DNA of 64,000 nucleotides from Flavobacteriaceae bacterium UBA7684 (lineage in GTDB: Bacteria; Bacteroidota; Bacteroidia; Flavobacteriales; Flavobacteriaceae): NCBI GenBank assembly GCA_002482885.1, contig DLGW01000019.1, positions 4,504 through 68,503 of the forward strand, in the 5' to 3' direction. The notes beneath the pieces were generated by a model. It did no database searches, was not told the origin of the DNA, and was given only the letters and a program-made list of their open reading frames with translations. The stretch's first letter is position 1. Each line of letters starts with the position of its first letter. The position numbers were made by a program, and so were the translations under genes. Positions 43,806 to 52,273 of the stretch are shown here, piece after piece.

Positions 43806-43978
43806 GGTTGTGTTTTACTCGTTAAACAGAGAACACATTAAAAGGGAAACAGGTGTAAAACCTGCGCTGTACCCGCAACTGTAAGCTACAAAGCTTGTTG
43901 TTAACTACAAACCACTGTCTGCCAAAGCGCGATGGGAAGGTAAACAACAAGACGCAAGCCAGGAGACCTGCCTTAGTC
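43806..43978 (+). promoter_or_regulatory. cobalamin (B12) riboswitch
   Basis: The conserved cobalamin-riboswitch blocks occur in order: GGGAAACAGGTGTAAAACCT (43844-43863), GCGCTGTACCCGCAACTGTA (43864-43883), CCACTGTC (43912-43919), GATGGGAAGG (43931-43940) and the B12 box region GCAAGCCAGGAGACCTGCC (43954-43972). It lies upstream of a TonB-receptor gene for B12 and should lower its expression when B12 is plentiful. The 416-base gap between pdhC and this receptor is filled by the terminator, repeat family C, the promoter, this riboswitch and the hairpin below. Confidence 0.95.
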
Positions 43979-43992
43979 ATAACAATTTAAAT

Positions 43993-44016
43993 AAACCTTC
44001 GGGAAAAAAGGTTTTT
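43993..44016 (+). promoter_or_regulatory. hairpin between riboswitch and receptor gene
   Basis: AAACCTT / AAGGTTT, 7-bp stem with an 8-base loop and a short T run, 7 bases before the ATG. It may be the expression platform of the riboswitch, acting as terminator or by hiding the start. Confidence 0.5.
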
Positions 44017-44023
44017 AAAGGTA

Positions 44024-45859
44024 ATGACATATTTTAAACGCGTTTTTTTACTGACTATTCAGTTGTGGTGCTGCTATTCGTATGCGCAAATCAAACCTAT
44101 TGAACTTAATGAAGTTACAGTAACGGATTGGTATTTGTCTAAAAATGGGGCTATTCAAAATACTAAAAAATTAAATGATTCGGTTATTAAATCAAATGCG
44201 GGTGTTTCACTAACGTCATTATTAAGTAATCAGTCACTTATATTTTTTAAGGAAAATGGTTTGGGTATGGTTTCATCACCATCATTCAGAGGAACCACCG
44301 CCCAACAAACTGCTGTGGTTTGGAATGGAATCAACATCAATTCCGCATTGAATGGGCAAACCGATTTTAATTTACTTTCTATCAAATCATTTAACCAAAT
44401 AGCTGTAAGTGCAGGCGGGGGCAGTAGTCGATACGGAACGGGTGCTATTGGTGGTAGCATTCATTTAAGTAATCACTTGAATTATACAGAAGGTTTTGAA
44501 GTGGAATTATTAAACCAATACGGAAGTTTTAACACTTGGTTTAATAGTGCAAATTTTCGATTGGCGTCTTCTAAAAAAACATTACAAGTACAATTGTCTA
44601 GAAATGCTTCGGATAACGATTATAAATATTTGAACACTCCTTTTAAGAACGAAAATGGGGCTTTTTTAAATGAACAATTTTCTTTACAATTTGGCTATCA
44701 ACTGAATGCTAAGAATCAGCTAGCATATTACAATCAGTTATTACAATCCGATAGACAATTTTCGGCGGCTTTATATTCAGTTTCTAACGCTAAATACAAA
44801 GATTTACAAATTCGAAATTTATTAGAGTGGACTAATTTGTACGGTCAATTGGTTTCTAAAACTAAGGTGGCTCATTTACTAGAAAATTATCAATATTTTA
44901 CCCATAAAAACATTGCTACATACACAGGGAATACGGCTGAAACGTTTATTTTAAAATATGAAGGATTACTTCCGTTAAGTCATAAAATGGTGGCTCAATT
45001 TACTTCAGAAGTTAATCAAACCAAAGCATTTGGTGACAATCTAAAAACTCAAACCAGAACCATTAGTAGTAACATGTTGGCACTACAACATCAAGTTGCT
45101 AACTATTTTAAATATGAATTAAGCACCCGAAAAGAGGTAACTCAATTGTACGAAAGCCCTTTGTTGTTTGCTGTTGGGGGATATTGGTCGCTTTCCAAAA
45201 AATATAAAATTACCCATTCCATTTCTCGAAATTTTAGAATTCCCACCTTTAACGATATGTTTTGGCAACCCAGTGGCAATGCTAATTTAAAACCTGAATC
45301 GGCTTATCAATTTGAAATTGGAAATCAATTTTGTAATCAAAACAACAGCATCAAACTGAATTTATACTACAATCAAATTACGGATATGTTGCGTTGGATT
45401 CCCAATCAGCTAGGTGTTTGGCAACCCTTTAATACCGATCAAGTAATTACTTACGGTGGGGAATTGATGGCACAATTGCAAAATTTTAAAATTGGGCAAC
45501 ATCAATTCTCAGGGCAATATCAATATGCGTATACCATTTCTGAAAATCAATTAACCCACAAACAATTGATTTATGTTCCTAAACACAAGTCGAACACCCA
45601 ATTGAACTATCAATACAAAAAACTAAAAATTAGTGGGCAGTACGTTTATACGGGCACTGTTTTTATATCGTCCGACAATAAATATCAATTGCCCGATTAT
45701 GGAATTGTAAACGCAAGTGTCTATTATGCTATAGGTAAAAAATCAAATTATGTTTTGGCTTTTCATGTGTTGAATGCCACCAATCAGGTGTGTCAATCCT
45801 ACGAAAATCGTCCGTTACCGGGCAGAAATTACTCAATAAGTATCAACCTTAAATTTTAA
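44024..45859 (+). CDS. TonB-dependent cobalamin receptor (BtuB-like)
   Basis: 611-residue outer-membrane receptor, about the length of E. coli BtuB. Signal region FLLTIQLWCCYSYAQ, then a TonB-box-like ELNEVTVTDW, the plug (SSPSFRGTTAQQTAVVWNGI, GGGSSRYGTGAIGGSIHL) and a barrel ending in RNYSISINLKF. It lacks the N-terminal carboxypeptidase-like domain of many Bacteroidota receptors. The riboswitch upstream and the propeller lipoprotein 5 bases downstream make B12 or a related corrinoid the near-certain substrate. Confidence 0.93.
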   Translation: MTYFKRVFLLTIQLWCCYSYAQIKPIELNEVTVTDWYLSKNGAIQNTKKLNDSVIKSNAGVSLTSLLSNQSLIFFKENGLGMVSSPSFRGTTAQQTAVVWNGININSALNGQTDFNLLSIKSFNQIAVSAGGGSSRYGTGAIGGSIHLSNHLNYTEGFEVELLNQYGSFNTWFNSANFRLASSKKTLQVQLSRNASDNDYKYLNTPFKNENGAFLNEQFSLQFGYQLNAKNQLAYYNQLLQSDRQFSAALYSVSNAKYKDLQIRNLLEWTNLYGQLVSKTKVAHLLENYQYFTHKNIATYTGNTAETFILKYEGLLPLSHKMVAQFTSEVNQTKAFGDNLKTQTRTISSNMLALQHQVANYFKYELSTRKEVTQLYESPLLFAVGGYWSLSKKYKITHSISRNFRIPTFNDMFWQPSGNANLKPESAYQFEIGNQFCNQNNSIKLNLYYNQITDMLRWIPNQLGVWQPFNTDQVITYGGELMAQLQNFKIGQHQFSGQYQYAYTISENQLTHKQLIYVPKHKSNTQLNYQYKKLKISGQYVYTGTVFISSDNKYQLPDYGIVNASVYYAIGKKSNYVLAFHVLNATNQVCQSYENRPLPGRNYSISINLKF

Positions 45860-45864
45860 ATAAA

Positions 45865-46959
45865 ATGAAAATGAAGCAATTATTATGGAGTTTTTTAGCG
45901 TTTGCCTTTGTGTTGCAATCGTGTAGTACCGATGATGTTAATGCAAATAAACCTGAATCTACAGGAAAGTATGATAATGGAATATTAGTGTTAAACGAAG
46001 GTGGTTTTATGAAAAGTAATGCTTCGGTTTCATTTTTAAGCCAAGATTTATCTACTGTTGAAAATGATGTTTTTTCAGGAATCAATAAAGATAAAAAGTT
46101 AGGAGATGTAGCGCAAAGTATCGCTTTTTATGGGGATTTGGCTTTTATTGTGGTGAATAATTCTAATAAAATAGAAGTAGTAAATCGTTATACTTTTCAA
46201 TCAATTAAAACCATTACTTCGGGTTTAAATAATCCAAGGTATACGGCTTTTATAAATGGTAAAGCTTATGTAACCAATTGGGGGGATTCTTCAAGCGAAA
46301 CCGATGATTTTGTGGCGGTTTATCATATTTCAGATTTTTCATCGGCCGGAAAATTTAATGTGCCTTTTGGTCCTGAAGAAATTTTAGTCAATCAAAACAA
46401 ATTGTACATCACCCATTCTGGCGGATTTGGTTCTAACAATAAAGTTTCAATAATTGATGCCAACTCAAATTTAATTACCAAAACTTTAGAAGTAGGAGAT
46501 GTGCCTAAGTCCATTTCGGCAAGTGGGGGGTTAATATACGTATTGTGTAAAGGTAAAACAGAATATGATACCGATTGGAACGTTATTAGTGAAACAGCAG
46601 GTAAATTGGTGGTGATTAATCCTTTAAATGATTCAGTGAGCAAAACATTTGATTTTCCTGCCGCTACTCAACCCTCTAACGGAGTAGCTGTTTCTGGATT
46701 CTATTATTACAATGTGGGTAAAAATATATATAAAATGAATTTGTCTGACAGCGCTTTACCAACAACTCCTATTATTAATGGTGCAACACAAGGAATCAGT
46801 TCTTTATACGGATTGTATGCTTTTAACAATAATATTATTGTAACCGATGCTAAAGATTATGCTTCAGACGGAGAAGTATTTATTTTTTCCACCAACGGAA
46901 GTTTAGTTAAAAAAGTAGGGGTTGGTATGGTGCCTTCGGCAGTATATTGGAATGAGTAA
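45865..46959 (+). CDS. beta-propeller lipoprotein, BtuG-like (DUF5074)
   Basis: 364 residues with a lipoprotein signal (FVLQSC, Cys20 from the first ATG; a second ATG two codons on is equally possible). The body is a YncE-like propeller with repeated GxLYVTN-type blades (FINGKAYVTNWGDSS, VNQNKLYITHSGG, SGGLIYVLCKG). In Bacteroides, BtuG is a surface propeller lipoprotein that binds B12 extremely tightly and caps BtuB. The fold, lipidation and position right behind a riboswitch-controlled BtuB make this a probable BtuG counterpart. That identity is inferred, not shown. Confidence 0.85.
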   Translation: MKMKQLLWSFLAFAFVLQSCSTDDVNANKPESTGKYDNGILVLNEGGFMKSNASVSFLSQDLSTVENDVFSGINKDKKLGDVAQSIAFYGDLAFIVVNNSNKIEVVNRYTFQSIKTITSGLNNPRYTAFINGKAYVTNWGDSSSETDDFVAVYHISDFSSAGKFNVPFGPEEILVNQNKLYITHSGGFGSNNKVSIIDANSNLITKTLEVGDVPKSISASGGLIYVLCKGKTEYDTDWNVISETAGKLVVINPLNDSVSKTFDFPAATQPSNGVAVSGFYYYNVGKNIYKMNLSDSALPTTPIINGATQGISSLYGLYAFNNNIIVTDAKDYASDGEVFIFSTNGSLVKKVGVGMVPSAVYWNE

Positions 46960-46965
46960 TCTATT

Positions 46966-47007
46966 AAAACAAGAAAGGCGGTCATAATTGACCGCCTTTC
47001 TTGTTTT
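46966..47007. terminator. bidirectional terminator after the B12 operon
   Basis: Perfect 19-bp stem AAAACAAGAAAGGCGGTCA with its complement at 46989-47007, 4-base loop. It overlaps the last base of the spacer before the convergent FGE-like gene. Confidence 0.9.
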
Positions 47008-47008
47008 A

Positions 47009-47836
47009 TTATTTACTTCTAACGACTCTAAATCCGTAAAAAGGATAAGTAGTGTCTGTACTGGTACTGATTCGGTTGCTTAAACGGGCGTAAGAACTTA
47101 CACTGTCCCAAGATCCTCCGCGAACAATTTTTTTCTCGCCGTTAATTGGTCCTTTTGGATTGTTGTAATTTTCCATTTTATAATAATCCATATTGTGCCA
47201 GTCCCAACACCATTCCCAAACGTTTCCGCTCATGTCATGAATTCCTAATTCGTTAGGCATTTTGGTTCCGTAAGGGTGTGGCGCTCCATTTGAATTGGCT
47301 TTAACCCAAGCAATATTGGTTAAATCATCGGAACCGCTAAAAGCATAACCTAAAGATTTTTTACCACCGCGGGCAGCAAATTCCCATTCCGCTTCGGTAG
47401 GTAAACGAAAACCATTGGCGCTAAAATCACATTCAAAAAGATTTCCTTTTCTAATATAAGCAGGTTTTAAACCTTGTTTAGTACTTAACCAGTTACAAAA
47501 TAAAACCGCTTCTTCCCAAAGCACGTTAGTTATGGGTAAATTATCTTGCATTTTCCATTCCGTAGTAGGTAATTTTGTTTTGGTTTCTGCAGCAAATTGT
47601 CTGTATTCTGCAGTAGAAACCTCATACTTACTAATTAAGAAAGTATTTAATTTAACAGTATGCGCAGGTCTTTCATCTTTGTCGCAAGGCGCATCTTTTT
47701 TACTGCATCCCATGGTAAATTCACCGCCTTCAACAGTAATCATTTGTGGTAATGGAGGAATATTAGACTGCGCTTGGACGACAACCAAACTAAAAAAGGT
47801 AATTAGTAATGTGAATAGTGTAGTTACTCTTGTCAT
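47009..47836 (-). CDS. formylglycine-generating-enzyme (SUMF1) family protein
   Basis: 275 residues with a signal peptide (FFSLVVVQAQ) and a SUMF1/FGE fold: MITVEGGEFTMGCSK, KYEVSTAEYRQFAAE, FRLPTEAEWEFAARGG, GIHDMSGNVWEWCWDW, IVRGGSWDSVSSYARL and YPFYGFRVVRSK. The cysteine pair of true formylglycine enzymes is not seen in the C-terminal region, so catalysis is doubtful. It is shorter than and separate from GldJ/GldK, which share the fold. It is exported and probably binds or scaffolds other proteins; function unknown. Confidence 0.9.
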   Translation of the reverse strand: MTRVTTLFTLLITFFSLVVVQAQSNIPPLPQMITVEGGEFTMGCSKKDAPCDKDERPAHTVKLNTFLISKYEVSTAEYRQFAAETKTKLPTTEWKMQDNLPITNVLWEEAVLFCNWLSTKQGLKPAYIRKGNLFECDFSANGFRLPTEAEWEFAARGGKKSLGYAFSGSDDLTNIAWVKANSNGAPHPYGTKMPNELGIHDMSGNVWEWCWDWHNMDYYKMENYNNPKGPINGEKKIVRGGSWDSVSSYARLSNRISTSTDTTYPFYGFRVVRSK

Positions 47837-48071
47837 ATTGAATTGGTTTTTGAGTTGTTTAAAATAATAAATTAAACTAGTTTAAGTTTAGTTGTTTATG
47901 GCGCAAAATTAAAACTTAAATGTTTTTATAGGGTTAAAATAAGTTTTTTTTTATAAATTAAATTACTTATTTAAAATTAGGGATTCATTACAATAAACGT
48001 GCTAATATTAAGTATGTTGGCAAAAAAGAACTTAAAAAATTCCGTTAATAACTTATTAAATAGGAAGTGAG

Positions 48072-48099
48072 TTTGAATGATTTGAAAATTTTATATTAG
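48072..48099 (+). promoter_or_regulatory. probable promoter of accA
   Basis: TTTG at 48072-48075, 16 bases, then TATATTAG at 48092-48099 (one base off TAnnTTTG), 23 bases before the ATG. The rest of the 286-base spacer from 47837 is AT-rich and shows nothing else. Confidence 0.4.
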
Positions 48100-48122
48100 C
48101 AGTCTGAAAAAAAATAATTTTT

Positions 48123-49076
48123 ATGGAGTATTTAGATTTTGAATTGCCCATCAAAGAGCTTGAAGAACAACTAGATAAGTGTGTTCTTATCGGGCAAGAA
48201 TCTGATGTAGATGTTACAGATACGTGCAAACAAATCAATGAAAAATTAGAAGAAGTTAAAAAAAACATATATGGTAATTTAACTTCTTGGCAAAGAGTTC
48301 AATTGTCAAGACACCCTTCTAGGCCGTATACTATGGATCATATCCGTGCCCTTTGCGGAGAAAGTTTTTTAGAATTACACGGCGATCGTGGGTTTAAAGA
48401 CGACAAAGCGATGGTAGGTGGATTAGGAAAAATAGGCGGACAATCCTTTATGGTGATAGGACAACAAAAAGGATTCAATACCAAAACCCGTCAGTTCAGA
48501 AACTTTGGTATGGCCAATCCGGAAGGATATAGAAAAGCCCTTCGATTGATGAAAATGGCCGAAAAATTTGGTATTCCGGTGTTAACTTTAGTAGATACCC
48601 CAGGTGCTTATCCTGGATTAGAAGCCGAAGAAAGAGGTCAAGGAGAAGCCATTGCTCGAAATATTTTTGAAATGATGCGTTTAAAAACCCCTATAGTTAC
48701 TGTAATTGTAGGAGAAGGAGCTTCGGGTGGTGCGTTAGGAATTGGTGTAGGAGACCGCGTATTTATGCTAGAAAACACTTGGTATTCGGTAATTTCACCA
48801 GAATCATGTTCTTCTATTTTATGGAGAAGTTGGGAATTTAAAGAAACAGCCGCCGATGCTTTAAAATTAACGTCTACCGATATGAAACAAAATGGATTAA
48901 TTGATGAAATTATTCCAGAGCCACTAGGTGGAGCGCATTTTGACAGAGAAACGACTTTTAAAAATGTTCAAAAAGCAGTTTTAGGTGCTTTAGAAGAATT
49001 AAAAGGTTTGTCTACCCAAGAGTTGATTAATCAACGAATGGAAAAATATTGCAACATGGGTGTTTATAACGAATAG
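48123..49076 (+). CDS. accA: acetyl-CoA carboxylase carboxyltransferase subunit alpha
   Basis: 317 residues. With AccD it moves the carboxyl group from biotin to acetyl-CoA, making malonyl-CoA for fatty-acid synthesis. The coiled N-terminus (DFELPIKELEEQLDK) and RHPSRPYTMDHIRAL, ELHGDRGFKDDKAMVGGLG, TLVDTPGAYPGLEAEERGQG, GEGASGGALGIGVGD and ISPESCSSILW are the family signatures in order. accD is not in the window. It is a single transcription unit with its own terminator. Confidence 0.97.
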   Translation: MEYLDFELPIKELEEQLDKCVLIGQESDVDVTDTCKQINEKLEEVKKNIYGNLTSWQRVQLSRHPSRPYTMDHIRALCGESFLELHGDRGFKDDKAMVGGLGKIGGQSFMVIGQQKGFNTKTRQFRNFGMANPEGYRKALRLMKMAEKFGIPVLTLVDTPGAYPGLEAEERGQGEAIARNIFEMMRLKTPIVTVIVGEGASGGALGIGVGDRVFMLENTWYSVISPESCSSILWRSWEFKETAADALKLTSTDMKQNGLIDEIIPEPLGGAHFDRETTFKNVQKAVLGALEELKGLSTQELINQRMEKYCNMGVYNE

Positions 49077-49102
49077 GTTATAAAAGCTTTGAAAAATAAA
49101 GA

Positions 49103-49135
49103 AAAGGGCTGTCTGACAAATCAGGCAGCCTTTCT
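49103..49135 (+). terminator. terminator of accA
   Basis: AAAGGGCTGTCTGA / TCAGGCAGCCTTT stem (one G-T pair and slight asymmetry) with a short A loop and T-rich end. Confidence 0.8.
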
Positions 49136-49182
49136 TATCTCACAATAAAATTTAAGCATGCTGTTATAATTTGTTGAATACT

Positions 49183-50727
49183 ATGGAAAATCTAAATCCT
49201 GAAAAATCTTTTAAAAAGAAGAAAACGCCAATCATCGCTTTTGAAAAAGGAAAAATTCCCCCGCAAGCTATTGAATTAGAAGAAGCAGTTTTGGGAGCCA
49301 TGTTGGTAGATCGAAAAGGAGTAGATGAGGTAATCGATATTTTAAAACCAGAAGTTTTTTATAAAGAATCGCATGGAATTATATACGAGGCCATTAATGC
49401 GTTATTTCACGAAGCTCAACCGATAGATTTATTAACAGTATCTGCTCAGTTAAGAAAAACAGGAAATTTAGAATTGGCAGGTGGCGACTTGGCTTTGATT
49501 CAATTGACTCAAAAAATAGCTTCTTCGGCACATATTGAATACCACGCCAGAATCATCTTACAAAAATATATTCAACGCAGTTTAATTCAGTTATCTGCCG
49601 AAATTATAGAAGAAAGTTACGAAGAAACGGCTGATGTTTTTGATTTATTAGACAGAGCAGAATCCAGACTTTACGATGTTACACAAGGAAATCTTAAAAA
49701 AGGTTCGGAAACTGCTCAAAAATTAGTGTTAGATGCCATAAAAAGCATTCAAAATATTTCTAATCAACAGGGAATTAGTGGGGTACCCACAGGTTTTGAC
49801 AAGTTAGACAAATTAACCTCGGGCTGGCAACCCAGCGATTTGATTATTATAGCGGCACGTCCGGCTATGGGTAAAACGGCTTTCATTTTATCGATGGCCA
49901 AAAATATGTCCATAGACCACAACCAACCCGTTGCTTTTTTCTCGTTAGAGATGTCGGGTGAACAGTTAATCAAACGTTTGATTTCTAGCGAAACAGGATT
50001 GTCTTCCGAAAAATTAAGAACAGGTCAGCTTGAAAAACACGAATGGGAGCAGTTAACCACCAAAGTAAAAAGATTAGAAAAAGCGCCTTTGTTTATTGAT
50101 GATACGCCTTCGCTTTCCATTTTTGATTTACGAGCTAAAGCCAGAAGACTTTCCTCTCAATACGGTATAAAAATTATATTTATAGATTATTTGCAATTGA
50201 TGACCACGGGGTCTACTAAAGGCGGAAATCGTGAGCAAGAAATATCTACCATTTCCAGAAACTTAAAAGCCTTAGCCAAAGAGTTAAATATTCCTGTAAT
50301 TGCTTTATCACAGTTATCGCGTGCGGTAGAATCCAGACCAGGAAACAGCAAACGACCATTACTTTCGGATTTAAGGGAGTCGGGTGCGATTGAGCAAGAT
50401 GCGGATATCGTATCGTTTATTTATCGTCCAGAGTATTATAAATTAGAAACTTGGGATGACGAAGAAGCATCTCCAACCAAAGACCAAGCAGAAATTATTG
50501 TCGCCAAACACCGTAATGGTGGATTAGATAATATCCGATTAAAATTTGTGGGTAAATTAGGTAAGTTTGAAAATTTAGATGTTTTTGACACTCCTTTTGA
50601 GTTTCATTCTAAAATGAATGACGATAATCCATTTGCAACTCCAACCCATTTTGCTTCTCCAACAGAAGCTTTTGAATCCAACCCGAATCAAGGGAATCCA
50701 ACAGACGACGACGGATTACCATTTTAA
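49183..50727 (+). CDS. dnaB: replicative DNA helicase DnaB
   Basis: 514-residue hexameric helicase that opens DNA ahead of the replisome. The N-terminal domain begins GKIPPQAIELEEAVLGAML. The RecA-like motor has Walker A AARPAMGKTAFILSMA, Walker B IIFIDYLQLM, SQLSRAVESR, and DLRESGAIEQDADIVSFIYR. No intein is present. The start at 49183 omits four codons that begin at a non-ATG. It is followed after 4 bases by an exported-protein gene. Confidence 0.97.
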   Translation: MENLNPEKSFKKKKTPIIAFEKGKIPPQAIELEEAVLGAMLVDRKGVDEVIDILKPEVFYKESHGIIYEAINALFHEAQPIDLLTVSAQLRKTGNLELAGGDLALIQLTQKIASSAHIEYHARIILQKYIQRSLIQLSAEIIEESYEETADVFDLLDRAESRLYDVTQGNLKKGSETAQKLVLDAIKSIQNISNQQGISGVPTGFDKLDKLTSGWQPSDLIIIAARPAMGKTAFILSMAKNMSIDHNQPVAFFSLEMSGEQLIKRLISSETGLSSEKLRTGQLEKHEWEQLTTKVKRLEKAPLFIDDTPSLSIFDLRAKARRLSSQYGIKIIFIDYLQLMTTGSTKGGNREQEISTISRNLKALAKELNIPVIALSQLSRAVESRPGNSKRPLLSDLRESGAIEQDADIVSFIYRPEYYKLETWDDEEASPTKDQAEIIVAKHRNGGLDNIRLKFVGKLGKFENLDVFDTPFEFHSKMNDDNPFATPTHFASPTEAFESNPNQGNPTDDDGLPF

Positions 50728-50731
50728 GCGT

Positions 50732-51991
50732 ATGAGAAAAATCGTTTTTTTAGGACTTTTTATTTTAGTAGGATGCAAACTTTTTGCGGCTTCTATTTTA
50801 ATTCCTATGGACGAAGAAAGCCAAAAAAATCATTTAAAAGCCTACGGAATTACTTATTGGGTATTAAATAATGGTAATAAAGTTAATTGGTTGTTGAATT
50901 ACAGAGGAGGTTCTTTTTTAATGCCTGACGTTCCAGAAATTCGAAAAGAATGTCAAATCCGAGGGGTCAGTTTTGAACTAATTTCCGATGCTCAAACCGA
51001 ACAATTATTAGCCGAAATCGATAGTCCTTCGCAAAACGCAGCCACTGTTATTTTGGAAAAAGCACCTAAAATAGCCGTGTATACCCCTAAAGGCAAACAA
51101 CCTTGGGATGATGCAGTTACTTTAGTGTTAACGTATGCAGAAATTCCTTTTGATAAAATATTCGACGAAGAAATCCTAAACGAAGCTCTTTTATTATACG
51201 ATTGGGTACACTTACATCACGAAGATTTTACAGGGCAGTATGGGCGCTTTTTTGGAGCCTATAAAAACAGTCCTTGGTACATTCAAAATAAAAAAGAAGC
51301 AGAAGTTTTAGCTACTAAATTAGGTTACCAAAAAGTGTCGGAATCTAAATTAGCGGTAGCTACCAAATTGAAAAACTTTGTGATTGGTGGAGGATTTATG
51401 TTTGCCATGTGTGCAGCTACCGATAGTTTTGATATTGCCTTATCTGCTGATGGTATTGATATTTGCGAACCCATGTTCGACGGAGATGAATCCACTCCTG
51501 ACTATCAAAATCAATTGGATTATTCCAAAACTTTTTCTTTTAAAGATTTTATTATCGAAAGAAATCCAACGGTTTACGAGTTTTCGGATATTGACACGAC
51601 CAATAAAAGAAGAATTCCCATGGAAATGGATTATTTCACCTTGAATGAATTTTCTGCCAAATGGGATATGGTGCCCACCATGTTAACTCAAAATCACACC
51701 CAATTGGTCAAAGGATTTATGGGACAAACTACCGCATTTGATGTGGCTAAAATCAAATCCAATATTATTGTTTTAGGAGAAAATAAAGACCATAACGAAG
51801 TAAAATATTTACACGGAACCGTAGGGAAGGGCTTATTCACTTTTTACGGAGGACACGACCCCGAAGATTATCAGCACCACGTGGGTGACGAACCCACGCT
51901 ATTGGACTTACATCCGAATTCCCCGGGGTATCGCTTGATTTTAAACAATGTATTGTTTCCTGCGGCTCGAAAACAGAAGAAGAAAACGTAG
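50732..51991 (+). CDS. exported protein, often named asparagine synthetase B
   Basis: 419 residues with a signal-like N-terminus (IVFLGLFILVGCKLFAAS). In flavobacteria this protein is, from memory, commonly labelled asparagine synthetase B, but no N-terminal nucleophile cysteine, AMP-binding SGGxDS loop or other asparagine synthetase motif is visible. Segments such as PKIAVYTPKGKQPWDDAVTL, GGGFMFAMCAATDSFDIAL and GLFTFYGGHDPEDYQHH look more like a class I amidotransferase-like (ThuA/BPL_N-type) fold with a cysteine in MCAATD. I treat function as unknown. It starts 4 bases after dnaB and ends in repeat family C. Confidence 0.75.
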   Translation: MRKIVFLGLFILVGCKLFAASILIPMDEESQKNHLKAYGITYWVLNNGNKVNWLLNYRGGSFLMPDVPEIRKECQIRGVSFELISDAQTEQLLAEIDSPSQNAATVILEKAPKIAVYTPKGKQPWDDAVTLVLTYAEIPFDKIFDEEILNEALLLYDWVHLHHEDFTGQYGRFFGAYKNSPWYIQNKKEAEVLATKLGYQKVSESKLAVATKLKNFVIGGGFMFAMCAATDSFDIALSADGIDICEPMFDGDESTPDYQNQLDYSKTFSFKDFIIERNPTVYEFSDIDTTNKRRIPMEMDYFTLNEFSAKWDMVPTMLTQNHTQLVKGFMGQTTAFDVAKIKSNIIVLGENKDHNEVKYLHGTVGKGLFTFYGGHDPEDYQHHVGDEPTLLDLHPNSPGYRLILNNVLFPAARKQKKKT

Positions 51992-51994
51992 GGG

Positions 51995-52075
51995 TTTAAT
52001 TTGGGCGTGCCAGTTTGCAAAAACAAACTGTCGTGCCGTTGGCATTAATGAATGCCGCCGTCACTCACGCGAAAA
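51995..52075 (+). repeat. hairpin extragenic repeat, family C, copy 2
   Basis: GGGCGTGCCAGTTTGCAAAA continues as ACAAACTGTCGTGCCGTTGG, then a second hairpin GGCATT-AATG-AATGCC. The first blocks match copy 1 at 43.66 kb almost base for base, including the AGTTTGCAAAAACAAACT hairpin. It follows the stop codon of the upstream gene by only a few bases. Confidence 0.7.
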
Positions 52076-52125
52076 AAACTTATCAACAAAATTCAAAAAA
52101 TACCTTTTTGCCACTTATCGCCCAT

Positions 52126-52160
52126 TTCGCCCACTTATGCGAAAAATTCGCCCAGTTATG
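52126..52160. repeat. short direct repeat TTCGCCCANTTATG
   Basis: Two 14-base copies (52126-52139 and 52147-52160) differ at one base, with a further CGCCCATT just upstream. It lies in the 282-base spacer before the sorting-domain gene. No open frame or promoter was identified there. Confidence 0.4.
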
Positions 52161-52273
52161 ACTTGTGGATAGATTTCTTTGGCAGTTATTGACAAATCGC
52201 TCAGAATAAGAATTTTTAAGGGTGATTGAAAAAACTTAGTTTTGGAAAACTTTCAAATAAATAATACAAAAAA

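Noticed and set aside
43608..44023. A small gene in the gap before the B12 receptor
   Set aside because: The gap is fully explained by a terminator, a repeat, a promoter and the riboswitch; no open frame with a plausible start is seen.
52081..52175. DnaA-box-like TTGTGGATAG and AT-rich sequence near dnaB, as a possible replication origin
   Set aside because: Only one imperfect box, no cluster of boxes, no dnaA or dnaN nearby.
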